Shown one piece after another: positions 36,166-45,116 of a DNA stretch of 53,162 nt. The translations under genes were made by a program, and so were the position numbers. The first letter of the stretch is position 1. The number at the start of each line of letters is the position of its first letter. The stretch lies in NCBI GenBank assembly GCA_902604355.1, contig CACKYN010000006.1, forward strand, positions 1 to 53,162. Reading direction: 5' to 3'. Source of the stretch: an uncultured Pelagibacteraceae bacterium. GTDB taxonomy: Bacteria; Pseudomonadota; Alphaproteobacteria; Pelagibacterales; Pelagibacteraceae. The notes under the pieces are model-generated. The model made no database searches and was not told the DNA's origin. It saw only the letters and a list, made by a program, of their open reading frames with translations.

Positions 36166-36180
36166 TGTTATATTATAACA
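36166..36180. promoter_or_regulatory. Zur operator 1 (perfect palindrome)
   Basis: TGTTATATTATAACA is a perfect inverted repeat with a single central base. It matches the enterobacterial Zur core TGTTATANTATAACA at every defined position. It lies 20 bases from the znuA start and would repress both znuA and znuC when zinc is sufficient. Confidence 0.9.
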
Positions 36181-36182
36181 CT

Positions 36183-36199
36183 ATGTAATAATATAACAT
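36183..36199. promoter_or_regulatory. Zur operator 2 (one mismatch)
   Basis: ATGTAATAATATAACAT is the same palindrome with one asymmetric base. Its right half with the next base (TATAACATT) matches the Zur consensus exactly. Its centre (36191) is 18 bases from operator 1 (36173) and 19 bases before the znuC ATG. Confidence 0.8.
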
Positions 36200-36217
36200 T
36201 TACAAGTCAAGGGTTAA

Positions 36218-36964
36218 ATGAATTCTAATAATAATATTTTAGTTAAATTAAATAATGCTGGTTTTCGCCAAAGCGAAAAATGGTTAGTGGAAGGTGTCTC
36301 TCTTACGATTGAAAAGGGTAAAATCGTAACCCTCATTGGTCCAAATGGTTCTGGTAAAAGTACCACTGCTAAAATTGCTTTAGGAATTTATAAAAATATT
36401 GAGGGGAGTGTTGAAAAATATACAACCAAAGTTGGTTATGTTCCTCAAAAAATTTCAATTGATTGGACTTTACCCATAAGAGTTTATGATTTTATGCTTT
36501 TGACGGAAACTATCGAAGATAGTGCTATTGATGAAGCATTATCATTAACAGGTGTAATTCATCTTAAAAATATAAATTTAGGTAGTTTATCTGGTGGAGA
36601 ATTTCAAAGAGTTTTAATTGCAAGAGCAATTTCTAAAAAACCAGAATTATTAGTGTTAGATGAACCAGTACAAGGAGTTGATTATACAGGTGAGATCGCT
36701 TTGTACGAATTAATTAAAAAAATATCTGATACTTTGAATTGTGGAATTTTATTAATCTCTCATGATCTGCATATGGTGATGACTGCAACAGATCACGTAG
36801 TTTGTTTAAATGGCCATGTTTGTTGTTCAGGCTCACCTTTAGATGTAGCAAAAAATAATGAATATAAAGCTTTGTTTGGTGAAAAAGCTTCTCAAATTTT
36901 AACAACATACGAGCATAAACACGATCATGTTCATTCTGATGAAGGGGAAATAAAGAAAAATTAA
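36218..36964 (+). CDS. znuC: Zinc ABC transporter ATPase ZnuC
   Basis: The 248-residue ABC ATPase has Walker A GPNGSGKST near residue 46, Q-loop VGYVPQKISIDW, signature LSGGEFQRVLIARA, Walker B LLVLDEPVQGVDY and H-loop ISHDLHMVM. The YVPQK and DEPVQGVDYTGE stretches are typical of ZnuC. The C-terminal tail is His-rich (EHKHDHVHSDEGE), possibly a zinc-sensing or buffering element. It starts downstream of the Zur operators and ends immediately before znuB. Confidence 0.95.
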   Translation: MNSNNNILVKLNNAGFRQSEKWLVEGVSLTIEKGKIVTLIGPNGSGKSTTAKIALGIYKNIEGSVEKYTTKVGYVPQKISIDWTLPIRVYDFMLLTETIEDSAIDEALSLTGVIHLKNINLGSLSGGEFQRVLIARAISKKPELLVLDEPVQGVDYTGEIALYELIKKISDTLNCGILLISHDLHMVMTATDHVVCLNGHVCCSGSPLDVAKNNEYKALFGEKASQILTTYEHKHDHVHSDEGEIKKN

Positions 36965-37768
36965 ATGTTTGATGATTTTTTTATAAGAGCACTAGTTGCA
37001 GGTATTGGAATAGCACTTGTAACTGGTCCACTTGGATGTTTTGTTGTGTGGAGAAGATTGTCTTATTTTGGAGATACCCTTGCTCATTCAGCTTTGCTTG
37101 GTGTTACAATGGCTTATACTCTTGATTTAAACATTGCAATTTCAGTGTTTTTAATTTCATCAATAATTGCTTTATTATTAATCCAACTTCAGAAAAGAAC
37201 TAATTTACCAGGTGATGCATTGTTGGGGCTTTTAGCTCATTCATCATTGGCTGTTGGATTAGTAGTTATTGGTTTCTTAACATTTATAAGATTTGATATT
37301 ATGGGTTTATTATTTGGTGATATATTAGCAGTAACTACGGATGATTTACTTGTAATCTGGACAGGTGGAGCATTAATTTTAATAGTACTTAAATTGATTT
37401 GGAAACCTTTGCTAGCATCAACTGTTAATTATGAATTAGCTGAGGCAGAGGGATTAAACCCCGATAGAGCAAAAGCTATTTTCACAATATTAATGGCAGC
37501 GGTAATTGCTATTTCTATCAAAATGGTTGGATTATTATTGATTACAGGAATGTTAATTATCCCTGCTGCAATGGCTAGAAATATCTCTGATAGTCCTCAG
37601 AAAATGGTTCTATTCTCTATAATTGGTGGCTTATTGTCAGTTATCTTAGGACTATACTCTTCCTTAGAATTTAATACATCTTCCGGACCCTCAATTATTG
37701 CAGCAGCGTTGATATTGTTCATATTATCTTTGTTTAAAATTAAACAATCGATTAAATTAAAAAACTAA
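36965..37768 (+). CDS. znuB: Zinc ABC transporter permease ZnuB
   Basis: This 267-residue ABC-3 family permease has about eight membrane spans. It opens with the ALVAGIGIALVTGPLGCFVVWRR motif and contains YFGDTLAHSALLGV near residue 35 and EAEGLNPDRAKAIFTILMAA near 160, all characteristic of ZnuB. It conducts zinc across the inner membrane and is encoded directly after znuC with no spacer. A 14-base gap precedes zur. Confidence 0.95.
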   Translation: MFDDFFIRALVAGIGIALVTGPLGCFVVWRRLSYFGDTLAHSALLGVTMAYTLDLNIAISVFLISSIIALLLIQLQKRTNLPGDALLGLLAHSSLAVGLVVIGFLTFIRFDIMGLLFGDILAVTTDDLLVIWTGGALILIVLKLIWKPLLASTVNYELAEAEGLNPDRAKAIFTILMAAVIAISIKMVGLLLITGMLIIPAAMARNISDSPQKMVLFSIIGGLLSVILGLYSSLEFNTSSGPSIIAAALILFILSLFKIKQSIKLKN

Positions 37769-37782
37769 GTGGAAATTTAAAA

Positions 37783-38181
37783 ATGGAAAAACAACACAAT
37801 CTTTCAAAAAACCAAAAAATTATTTTTGATTTGATTGATAAATCTCCTGAGCCGTTAAAAGCATATTCAATTCTTTTTAATGTACAGAAAAAAGGTATCA
37901 ATGCACCATTACAAGTTTATAGGGCACTGGATAAACTAGTTGAAATAGGTAAAATCCATAAAATTGAAAGTAGAAACGCTTTCATTGCATGTCAGAATTC
38001 TAGTTGCCAAATTTCTAAGGCTACAGCATTTTCAATATGTGAAAGTTGTGAAAAAGTTTCTGAAATAAGTAATACTAAACTATCAAAATATTTATCAAAC
38101 TTTGCTGATGAAGCAGGGATGAAATACAGTAAATACAATTTAGAATTTTTTGGTTTATGTAAGAAATGTAAATCAAAATAA
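37783..38181 (+). CDS. zur: Zinc uptake regulator Zur (Fur family)
   Basis: The protein has 132 residues. An N-terminal winged helix (about 10-75, LKAYSILFNVQKKGI, PLQVYRALDKLVEIGKIHKI) precedes a metal-binding dimerisation domain. The structural zinc cysteines are in CESC (about 87) and CKKC (about 128), and FIACQNSSCQ adds more. Encoded in the znuCB operon and with clear Zur boxes upstream, it is Zur rather than Fur; it presumably regulates its own operon. Confidence 0.93.
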   Translation: MEKQHNLSKNQKIIFDLIDKSPEPLKAYSILFNVQKKGINAPLQVYRALDKLVEIGKIHKIESRNAFIACQNSSCQISKATAFSICESCEKVSEISNTKLSKYLSNFADEAGMKYSKYNLEFFGLCKKCKSK

Positions 38182-39179
38182 TGAACACTGTTTCATTAAC
38201 CCTAGACGAAATTAATAATTTAGCGAAAAAAACTCTCTTAGCAAATGGATGTGATGATGATACTGCATCAATCCTTTCAGAATTAATTACAAATGCAGAA
38301 AGAGATGGTTCACTTTCTCATGGTCTATTTAGATTACCAGCCTATGTATTAGGATTAAAAAGTGGCAAAATAAATGGTAAAGGAAAACCTGAGATTAAAA
38401 AAATTTCACCATCTGTAATTAAAGTTGCAGGAAATAATTGTTTAGCTCCTGTGGTATTAAATAAAAGTTTACCAGAATTAAGTAAAGCTGCTAAAGAAAA
38501 TGGTGTTGCTGTCTTAGCAATAAATAATTCACATCATATGGCTGCTATGTGGCCTGAAACAGAAAAATTAGCTGAAGATGGTTTAGTAGCTTTTGCATGT
38601 ACTTCTTATAAGCCTGCTGTTGCACCTGCTGGTGCAATTAAACCTCTTTTTGGAACAAATCCAATTTCATTTGCATGGCCTAGACCCGGAAAGACGCCTG
38701 TAGTTTATGATATGGCAACTGCTTCAATGGCCATGGGAGAAGTTCAAGTTGCTAAAAGAGAAGGGCACAAAGTTCCATTAGGAACAGGTCTTACAAAAGA
38801 TGGTAAAGAAACTACTGATCCAGGACAAATAGCCGATGGTGGAGTGTTGCTACCTTTTGGTGGTTATAAAGGTTCTGCAATTGCTATGATGGTAGAATTA
38901 TTAGCTGGTGCTTTAGTGGGTGATAATTTTAGTTTTGAAACAGCTGCTAAAGATAACAATGATGGTGGCCCTCCAAGTGGTGGTGAATTTATTTTAGCAA
39001 TTAGTCCAGATAAAACTTCAGAAACTGACTGGCAAAAACATGCAGATAAATTTTTTGATAAAATGAAGTCAATGGGTGAAGTAAGGCTTCCAGGTGAAAG
39101 ACGGCATAAAAATAGATTAGATAAAGGACCAAGAAATATTAACGAGGAATTGGTTAATAAAATTAAATCTTTAAGCTAA
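38181..39179 (+). CDS. Ldh2-family NAD(P)H oxidoreductase, DpkA/LhpD-like
   Basis: The 332-residue protein belongs to the Ldh2/malate-lactate dehydrogenase family. Motifs GSLSHGLFRLPAYVLGLKSG near residue 40, NSHHMAAMWPETEKLAEDGL near 119, PLFGTNPISFAWPR and LLPFGGYKGSAIAMMVELLAGAL resemble Pseudomonas DpkA/LhpD. Those proteins reduce cyclic imino acids (piperideine-2- and pyrroline-2-carboxylate) in lysine and hydroxyproline metabolism. The substrate is an inference. Its ATG overlaps the zur stop, so it is probably co-transcribed with the zinc operon. It converges on xthA with a 9-base overlap. Confidence 0.8.
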   Translation: MNTVSLTLDEINNLAKKTLLANGCDDDTASILSELITNAERDGSLSHGLFRLPAYVLGLKSGKINGKGKPEIKKISPSVIKVAGNNCLAPVVLNKSLPELSKAAKENGVAVLAINNSHHMAAMWPETEKLAEDGLVAFACTSYKPAVAPAGAIKPLFGTNPISFAWPRPGKTPVVYDMATASMAMGEVQVAKREGHKVPLGTGLTKDGKETTDPGQIADGGVLLPFGGYKGSAIAMMVELLAGALVGDNFSFETAAKDNNDGGPPSGGEFILAISPDKTSETDWQKHADKFFDKMKSMGEVRLPGERRHKNRLDKGPRNINEELVNKIKSLS

Positions 39180-39947
39180 GTTAATCTCAATTGGGGTGTG
39201 ATCCGAGGGTTTTTCTCTTCCACGAGGATCTTTATTTATATTAATACCTTTAATATTATCAATTATTGAGCTTGATACTAAAAAGTGATCAATTCTCATA
39301 CCATTATTTTTTTGCCATGCGCCCCTCATATAATCCCAAAAGGTATAGCCCTCTTTATCTTCATTAAAATGTCGGTATACATCACTAAATCCAAGATTTA
39401 ACATTTCTCTAAATTTTTTTCTTATTTCAAGACGATATAAAGCATCATCTTCAAAACTTTTCGCATTGTAGACATCCTCTGCAGCAGGAATAACATTAAA
39501 ATCTCCAGCAAGAATTATGTTAGAATTTTTCTTTGATAAGGATTTGAGTTGTTTAATTAGCTGATCCATCCAATTTTTTTTATAATCATATTTTTCTGTA
39601 TCAACCGGATTTCCATTTGGAGTATAAATATTTATTAATTGAATATTTTTCTTCTTATATTCAACTTCAGCAGAAATAATTCTAGATTGCTTTAATTTGT
39701 CTTTGATTAAATCTGTTTTAATATTGGTTAATTTTTTTTTTGAAATAATTGCTACTCCATTATAGCTTTTTTGACCAAACACATGACTTTCATAATCCAT
39801 TGAGGAAAAGTCGTCATAAGGGAAATTAATATCCTCAGTTTTTATCTCCTGCATCATTAAAATATCAGGTTTATATTTTAGTAGATAGCTTTTGATATTT
39901 TCTATTCTTGCTCTGACAGAATTAACATTCCACGATGAGATGAGCAT
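39171..39947 (-). CDS. xthA: Exodeoxyribonuclease III / AP endonuclease
   Basis: I start at the ATG at 39947 (MLISSWNVNSVRARI, 258 residues). It overlaps the erpA stop by 1 base and is the usual family start; a longer frame from 39977 would run into erpA. Catalytic EEP-fold motifs are visible: SWNVNSVRAR, MQEIKTED, YTPNGNP, LAGDFNVIPAAEDV and the terminal SDHTPIEI. It removes abasic sites and 3' blocks in base-excision repair. Confidence 0.95.
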   Translation of the reverse strand: MLISSWNVNSVRARIENIKSYLLKYKPDILMMQEIKTEDINFPYDDFSSMDYESHVFGQKSYNGVAIISKKKLTNIKTDLIKDKLKQSRIISAEVEYKKKNIQLINIYTPNGNPVDTEKYDYKKNWMDQLIKQLKSLSKKNSNIILAGDFNVIPAAEDVYNAKSFEDDALYRLEIRKKFREMLNLGFSDVYRHFNEDKEGYTFWDYMRGAWQKNNGMRIDHFLVSSSIIDNIKGININKDPRGREKPSDHTPIEINLA

Positions 39948-40264
39948 TAAAGAGAGAATGAAACTCCACACCCACAAGATGACTTTGTTTGAGGGTTGGA
40001 GATTTTAAAAGACTCACCAATTAATTCTGATACATAATCAACTTCAGATCCTTTTAATAAGTCAGCAGATGTCTTATCAATTAAAATATTTTGATAATTA
40101 AGATCGTCAGCTTGCTTTGATTTATCAAAAGTAAACTCATATTGAAAACCAGAACAACCACCACCCTTAATAGCGATTCTAAAAAAAGAACCTTCGTCTT
40201 TCTTAGACAATAAATTTTCTATTTGTTTTAACGCTTTATCCGTAAATTTAATTTCTTTAATCAT
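39947..40264 (-). CDS. erpA: Iron-sulfur cluster insertion protein ErpA (A-type carrier)
   Basis: This 105-residue HesB/IscA-type protein has the three cluster cysteines: GGGCSGFQYEF near residue 36 and SSCGCGVSFSL at the extreme C-terminus. The neighbours xthA and divergent dgt are the usual context of alphaproteobacterial ErpA. The paralogues IscA and SufA share the fold, so the subfamily name rests partly on synteny. It may serve the iron-sulfur enzymes in this window (LipA, IlvD). Confidence 0.88.
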   Translation of the reverse strand: MIKEIKFTDKALKQIENLLSKKDEGSFFRIAIKGGGCSGFQYEFTFDKSKQADDLNYQNILIDKTSADLLKGSEVDYVSELIGESFKISNPQTKSSCGCGVSFSL

Positions 40265-40314
40265 GACTGAACACTGATATTACTAATATAATACTTAATT
40301 ATTTAAATTAAAGG

Positions 40315-41433
40315 ATGAAAAAAGACACTTTGTTGGGCGTATTTAAAAGTAAAGGTAGACTTAATAAAGAAGCTAACTCTAAGTATCGATCACCTTTTCA
40401 AAGAGACAGAGATAGAATTATTCATAGTGCCTCGTTTCGAAGACTAAAGCATAAGACGCAAGTTTTCGTAAATACTGAAGGTGATCATTTTAGAACCAGA
40501 ATAACTCATTCAATTGAAGTTGCTCAAATCGCAAGGTCAATTTCGAAATATTTAGACCTAAATGAGGATTTAGCAGAAACTTTAAGTCTAGCTCATGACT
40601 TAGGTCATACACCATTTGGCCATGCTGGGGAAGATGCATTGCATGAATGTATGGATAATCATGGTGGTTTTGATCACAACCTACAAACTTTAAGAATTGT
40701 TATGTTTTTAGAGAACAAATATTTAAAATTTAAAGGTTTAAATCTTACAATTGAAACCCTAGAGGGACTTTTAAAACATAATGGACCAATTAATGAATTA
40801 ACCACAATTAATAAACTTATTGGATCAAAAGTTTTTAAAAATAAAATTAAATTTAATACTTTCCCCCCTTTAGAAGCACAAATTTCAGCTATTTCAGACG
40901 ATATAGCTTATAATAATCATGATATTCAAGATGGAATTAAAGCAAATCTGTTTAAATTAGAAGAGCTATGTGAGATTAATTTTCTTAAAAATATTTATGT
41001 AAATTATAAGAAAAAGATAAATAAAAAAAATTATAAAATAGCAATTAATCAAATAGTAAGAGACTCAATTGATCTAATGATAAAAGACTTAATCACTAAC
41101 ACACAAAAAAATATAAAGAGATTAAAAATAAAATCTCTTAAAGATATTGCAAAATCAAAAGAATTAATAGTTTGTTTCTCTAAAAATATTCAAAGTTCAG
41201 AAAAAGAAATTAAATTATTTTTAAGATCTAACATGTATGATAATAAATCTGTTTTAAGAAAAAATCAAAGAGGTAAAAAAATTATAAAAAAATTATTCAA
41301 GATAATTCAATCTTCACCTAGGAAGTTTCTTACAAAAGAACAATTGACTAAAGATAAATATAGAGCTATCTCAGACTTTATTTCAGGTATGACAGATCGT
41401 TATGCAATCAACCTTTATAATGCAAATAAATGA
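40315..41433 (+). CDS. dgt: dGTPase-like deoxynucleotide triphosphohydrolase
   Basis: The 372 residues carry an HD-domain metal site: FRRLKHKTQVF, RTRITHSIEVAQIARSI, the LSLAHDLGHTPFGHAGE HD motif near residue 92, and AISDDIAYNNHDIQDG near 192. Family enzymes hydrolyse dNTPs to nucleoside and triphosphate. Central and C-terminal regions are lysine/asparagine-rich. It starts 50 bases from divergent erpA and overlaps argS by 4 bases. Confidence 0.94.
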   Translation: MKKDTLLGVFKSKGRLNKEANSKYRSPFQRDRDRIIHSASFRRLKHKTQVFVNTEGDHFRTRITHSIEVAQIARSISKYLDLNEDLAETLSLAHDLGHTPFGHAGEDALHECMDNHGGFDHNLQTLRIVMFLENKYLKFKGLNLTIETLEGLLKHNGPINELTTINKLIGSKVFKNKIKFNTFPPLEAQISAISDDIAYNNHDIQDGIKANLFKLEELCEINFLKNIYVNYKKKINKKNYKIAINQIVRDSIDLMIKDLITNTQKNIKRLKIKSLKDIAKSKELIVCFSKNIQSSEKEIKLFLRSNMYDNKSVLRKNQRGKKIIKKLFKIIQSSPRKFLTKEQLTKDKYRAISDFISGMTDRYAINLYNANK

Positions 41434-43160
41434 ATATCTTTGATACATATCTAGAAAAAATTAAATCAATACTTAGTGAACTTCAAAAAGATAATAAAAT
41501 AATTGTTCCCAATAATTTTAATGGAATTAATGCCGAAATACCTCCACCAAAATTTAATTGTGATATCTCCACAAATGTTGCGATGGTATTATCTAAAATT
41601 AATAACAAATCACCTATTGAACTAGCAGAACAATTTGCACCTATTATAAAAGACAAAGATAAATTAGTTGAAACAGTTACTATTGCAAAGCCAGGTTTTA
41701 TTAACATAAAGTTTAAGAAATCTTTCTGGGCAAATTTTACTAGAGAAATTAATGAAAATTCTGAAACTTTTGGAATAAATCAAAAAGAAAAAAAGAACAA
41801 TTATCTTGTTGAATTTGTATCTGCAAACCCAACAGGACCATTACACGTAGGACATTGTCGTGGCGCAATACTTGGGGATGTAATTTCAAATCTTTTAATC
41901 TTTAATAATCACAAAGTTACCAAAGAATACTATGTAAATGACTATGGTAATCAAATTATAAATTTTACAAAGTCTGTATATTTTCGAATACGTGAAATAA
42001 CTCATGAAGAAGCTTTTCCAACTGATAATGATGATTTATACCCTGGCGATTATTTAATAGATTTTGCAAAAAATATATCCTCTAACTCTAATTTAAATTT
42101 TGATAATTATGATCAAATTAGTGAGAAATTAACTGAATTATCAATTGAACAAGCATTGCTGCTAATTAAAAACAATCTTAATAGTCTTGGCATAAATCAC
42201 GATAATTTTGTAAGTGAAAAAAAAATTGTTTTAGACAAAGAAGTTGAAAATGTTGTTAAATTTTTAGAAAAAAATAAGTTTGTTTATAAGGGAAAAATCA
42301 AAGCACCAGAAGGTGAGGACAATAATACTTGGTTAGAACGTGAACAATTATTGTTTAAATCAACAGATTTTGGTGATGATAAAGATCGTGCTCTTCAAAA
42401 ATCTGATGGGTCATGGACATATTTTGCAAGCGATGTTGCCTATCATAAAAATAAAGTCGATAGAAAATTCGATTATCTGATTAATATACTGGGTGCAGAT
42501 CATGCTGGATATATAAAAAGAATTTCATCATCGGTCGAAGCCCTTTCAGGAGAGAAAGATAAATTAATTTGTAAAATAAGTCAGTTAGTAAAACTTATAA
42601 AAGATAATAAACCTTTTAAAATGTCTAAAAGAAAAGGAGACTATATTACTGTTGACGATCTTATAGCTGAAGTTGGCAAAGACGCTACTCGATTTATTAT
42701 GCTGAACAGAAGCAGTGATGCAGAACTTGATTTTGATTTTGATGCAGTAAAAGAAAAGTCAAAAGATAATCCATTATATTACGTACAATATTGTTACGCA
42801 CGAATTTCATCTGTATTTAGACACATTAATAAAGATTTAAATAAAAAAATTGAAACTAATAATTTTAATTTTGAATATTCTGAAGATGAAATTAAAATTT
42901 TAAAAAAATTATCTGAATGGCCAAAATGTATTGATATATCAAGTACAAAACTTGAGCCACATAGAATTCCTGTTTATCTATATGAGTTAGCCTCAGAATT
43001 TCACTCATATTGGAATCTTGGAAAACAACAACCGGAAAAACGATTTATAAATAAACAAAAAGAAGTTCCGTTAGACAAGTTGGTATTTTTAAAAGTTATT
43101 TCTAATGTAATAAAATCTGGAATGGATATAGTTGGTGTTGATACTCCGTCTAAAATGTAA
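41430..43160 (+). CDS. argS: Arginyl-tRNA synthetase
   Basis: The 576-residue class I enzyme has the ArgRS N-terminal Add-1 domain and the HIGH-type motif SANPTGPLHVGHCRGA near residue 128. A KMSKRKGD KMSKS variant lies near residue 397, followed by the DALR anticodon-binding domain (about 450-576, with YVQYCYARISSVFRH). A canonical KMSKS-like motif is absent in many ArgRSs, so the clear one here is notable but not unusual. It charges tRNA-Arg, one of which is at 15441. It overlaps dgt and the next small ORF. Confidence 0.97.
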   Translation: MNIFDTYLEKIKSILSELQKDNKIIVPNNFNGINAEIPPPKFNCDISTNVAMVLSKINNKSPIELAEQFAPIIKDKDKLVETVTIAKPGFINIKFKKSFWANFTREINENSETFGINQKEKKNNYLVEFVSANPTGPLHVGHCRGAILGDVISNLLIFNNHKVTKEYYVNDYGNQIINFTKSVYFRIREITHEEAFPTDNDDLYPGDYLIDFAKNISSNSNLNFDNYDQISEKLTELSIEQALLLIKNNLNSLGINHDNFVSEKKIVLDKEVENVVKFLEKNKFVYKGKIKAPEGEDNNTWLEREQLLFKSTDFGDDKDRALQKSDGSWTYFASDVAYHKNKVDRKFDYLINILGADHAGYIKRISSSVEALSGEKDKLICKISQLVKLIKDNKPFKMSKRKGDYITVDDLIAEVGKDATRFIMLNRSSDAELDFDFDAVKEKSKDNPLYYVQYCYARISSVFRHINKDLNKKIETNNFNFEYSEDEIKILKKLSEWPKCIDISSTKLEPHRIPVYLYELASEFHSYWNLGKQQPEKRFINKQKEVPLDKLVFLKVISNVIKSGMDIVGVDTPSKM

Positions 43161-43423
43161 TGTTAAAAGAAATCAAATATTTAATTTTTATAATAGTTAT
43201 CTCAGTATTTATTTTTTTTACTGGCAGATACTATTTTTCTGATGAAAATTTAAAAAATTCTTATCGTTCCTTTAAAAATAATGACGAGAAAATAAAACTG
43301 TATTCTGAGAACTTACCTGTATTAGAAAATGATACCCAAGACATCATTGAGTATGTAAAACAAACAAATAAAGATAAGAAAAAAAAGTTTAATTTCTGGA
43401 AACTTCTAGAAAATGATAAGTAA
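43160..43423 (+). CDS. Small membrane-anchored protein in the SPOR-protein position
   Basis: This 87-residue protein has one N-terminal membrane span (about 5-25), then a charged lysine-rich tail that ends without any recognisable domain. In many alphaproteobacteria the gene between argS and nagZ encodes a long cell-division SPOR protein with the same membrane topology. Here the C-terminal SPOR domain is missing. It may be a shrunken remnant or an unrelated small protein. It overlaps nagZ by 11 bases, arguing that it is still translated. Confidence 0.7.
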   Translation: MLKEIKYLIFIIVISVFIFFTGRYYFSDENLKNSYRSFKNNDEKIKLYSENLPVLENDTQDIIEYVKQTNKDKKKKFNFWKLLENDK

Positions 43424-44363
43424 AAGAAAAGCATTTATTACCGGTATTAAATCACTAAAACTAACAACTAGTGAAGTAAAATTTTTAAAAAAACAAAAAC
43501 CCTGGGGAATAATATTATTTTCAAGAAATATTAAATCTATAAACCAGACTAAATTATTAACTCATAGCATCAGAAAGCTATTCAAAGATCCCCATTATCC
43601 TATTTTGATTGATCAAGAAGGAGGAAGAGTGAACAGGTTAAAAAATATTATAACTTTTGATAATTTGACAGGTGAATATTTTGGAAAATTATATGTTCAA
43701 GATAAAAGAAAATTTAATATAATTTATAGATTATTTATTGATAAATCTTCATATCTTCTAAAACAAATAGGTGTAAATATTAATACACTACCCGTATTGG
43801 ATCTTAGAATTAAGGGATCGAGTAATATTATTGGTGATAGATCGTTCTCAGAAAATAAGAAAATTGTTTCAAAGGTAGGTGATATTTGTATTGATTTATT
43901 TAACCAAAACTCAATAGGCACTGTAATCAAGCATATACCAGGTCATGGACTTGCAAAGGTAGACAGTCATAATTTTACACCAGTTGTAGATAAGAGCATT
44001 AATTACCTTATTAAAAATGATTTCTTTCCTTTTAAAAATAAAGACAGTTTATTCGCTATGACTGCCCATATTATTTACAAAAAAATTGATCCACTTAATA
44101 CTGCAACGCATTCTAAAAAAATTATAAATATTATTCGAAAAAAAATAGGATTTAAAAATGTTTTGATTTCTGATGACTTATCGATGAAGAGTTTAAAATA
44201 TGACTTAATTACTAATACAATTAAAAGTTTTAAAGCAGGATGCAACCTAGCCTTACATTGTAACGGTAATTTCAACGAAATGAAGGTTGTTGCTGAAAAT
44301 TCACCACTAGTAAATAATTTTATTATCAAAAAAACATCACTATTTTATAAAAATTTAAGTTAA
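43413..44363 (+). CDS. nagZ: Beta-N-acetylhexosaminidase NagZ (GH3)
   Basis: The 316 residues form a GH3 TIM barrel. Motifs are PWGIILFSRNI near residue 30, IDQEGGRVNRL near 66, the substrate-binding KHIPGHGLAKVDSH near 172 and the nucleophile region LISDDLSMKSL near 250. NagZ cleaves N-acetylglucosamine from muropeptides during peptidoglycan recycling in the cytoplasm. Gene order argS-X-nagZ-scpA is a conserved alphaproteobacterial block. Confidence 0.93.
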   Translation: MISKRKAFITGIKSLKLTTSEVKFLKKQKPWGIILFSRNIKSINQTKLLTHSIRKLFKDPHYPILIDQEGGRVNRLKNIITFDNLTGEYFGKLYVQDKRKFNIIYRLFIDKSSYLLKQIGVNINTLPVLDLRIKGSSNIIGDRSFSENKKIVSKVGDICIDLFNQNSIGTVIKHIPGHGLAKVDSHNFTPVVDKSINYLIKNDFFPFKNKDSLFAMTAHIIYKKIDPLNTATHSKKIINIIRKKIGFKNVLISDDLSMKSLKYDLITNTIKSFKAGCNLALHCNGNFNEMKVVAENSPLVNNFIIKKTSLFYKNLS

Positions 44364-44372
44364 TATCGCGTT

Positions 44373-45116
44373 ATGTCTGTGTCTGATTCTGCTTTGTTTA
44401 ATGTCGATATAAATAACTATTATGGGCCATTAGATGTTCTTTTAGATTTAGCTAAAGCTCAAAAAGTGGATCTCGAAGAAATATCAATAACAAAGCTGGC
44501 AGATCAATTTCATGAATATATTACAAAAGAAAAAGACTTAAATTTAGAAATAGCTTCTGAGTATTTATTAATGGCAACATGGCTTGCTTATTTAAAATCT
44601 AAGTTATTACTACCAGGAACACCAGAGGAAGAATTTAAAGTTCAAGAAGTGGCAGAAAAATTAAAGTTACAATTAAAAAAATTAGAACTTATTCGTTTAC
44701 TTTCTGAACAAATGCTTAAAAGAAAAAGGTTAGGCCGTGAAATAAGAACAAGAGGAATGAAGGGAAATATCAGATCTATTTATAGCACTGAATATAATTT
44801 AAGTTTATTTGAACTTTTAAAAATGTATTCAACTATTATTATGACTAAAGATTTTCAAAGAATGAACATTCCAAAATTACCAGTATTTACCACAGAAGAT
44901 GGTATTAAAACTATTAAAGATTTTTTTGGAAAACTAGATGACTGGAAAAAACTGGATGAATTAATCCCTGCTAATTTTAAATCTGGTTCAAGATACAAAA
45001 GAACCGGTAAAGCAGGAATTTTTGCTGGGTCCCTCGAGCTTGCTAAAGAAGGCGATCTTTCTATTAAACAAGAAAAACTATTTGATGATATCTATGTAAA
45101 GGAAGTAAGTGATTAA
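44373..45116 (+). CDS. scpA: Segregation and condensation protein ScpA
   Basis: The 247-residue kleisin has the N-terminal YYGPLDVLLDLAKAQKVDLEEISI motif (about 17-40) that contacts SMC, and LATWLAYLKSKLLLP-type helix LMATWLAYLKSKLLLPG near 67-83. The middle is coiled and the C-terminus winged. ScpA bridges the SMC head domains in chromosome condensation. It starts 9 bases after nagZ and overlaps scpB by 8 bases. Confidence 0.94.
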   Translation: MSVSDSALFNVDINNYYGPLDVLLDLAKAQKVDLEEISITKLADQFHEYITKEKDLNLEIASEYLLMATWLAYLKSKLLLPGTPEEEFKVQEVAEKLKLQLKKLELIRLLSEQMLKRKRLGREIRTRGMKGNIRSIYSTEYNLSLFELLKMYSTIIMTKDFQRMNIPKLPVFTTEDGIKTIKDFFGKLDDWKKLDELIPANFKSGSRYKRTGKAGIFAGSLELAKEGDLSIKQEKLFDDIYVKEVSD

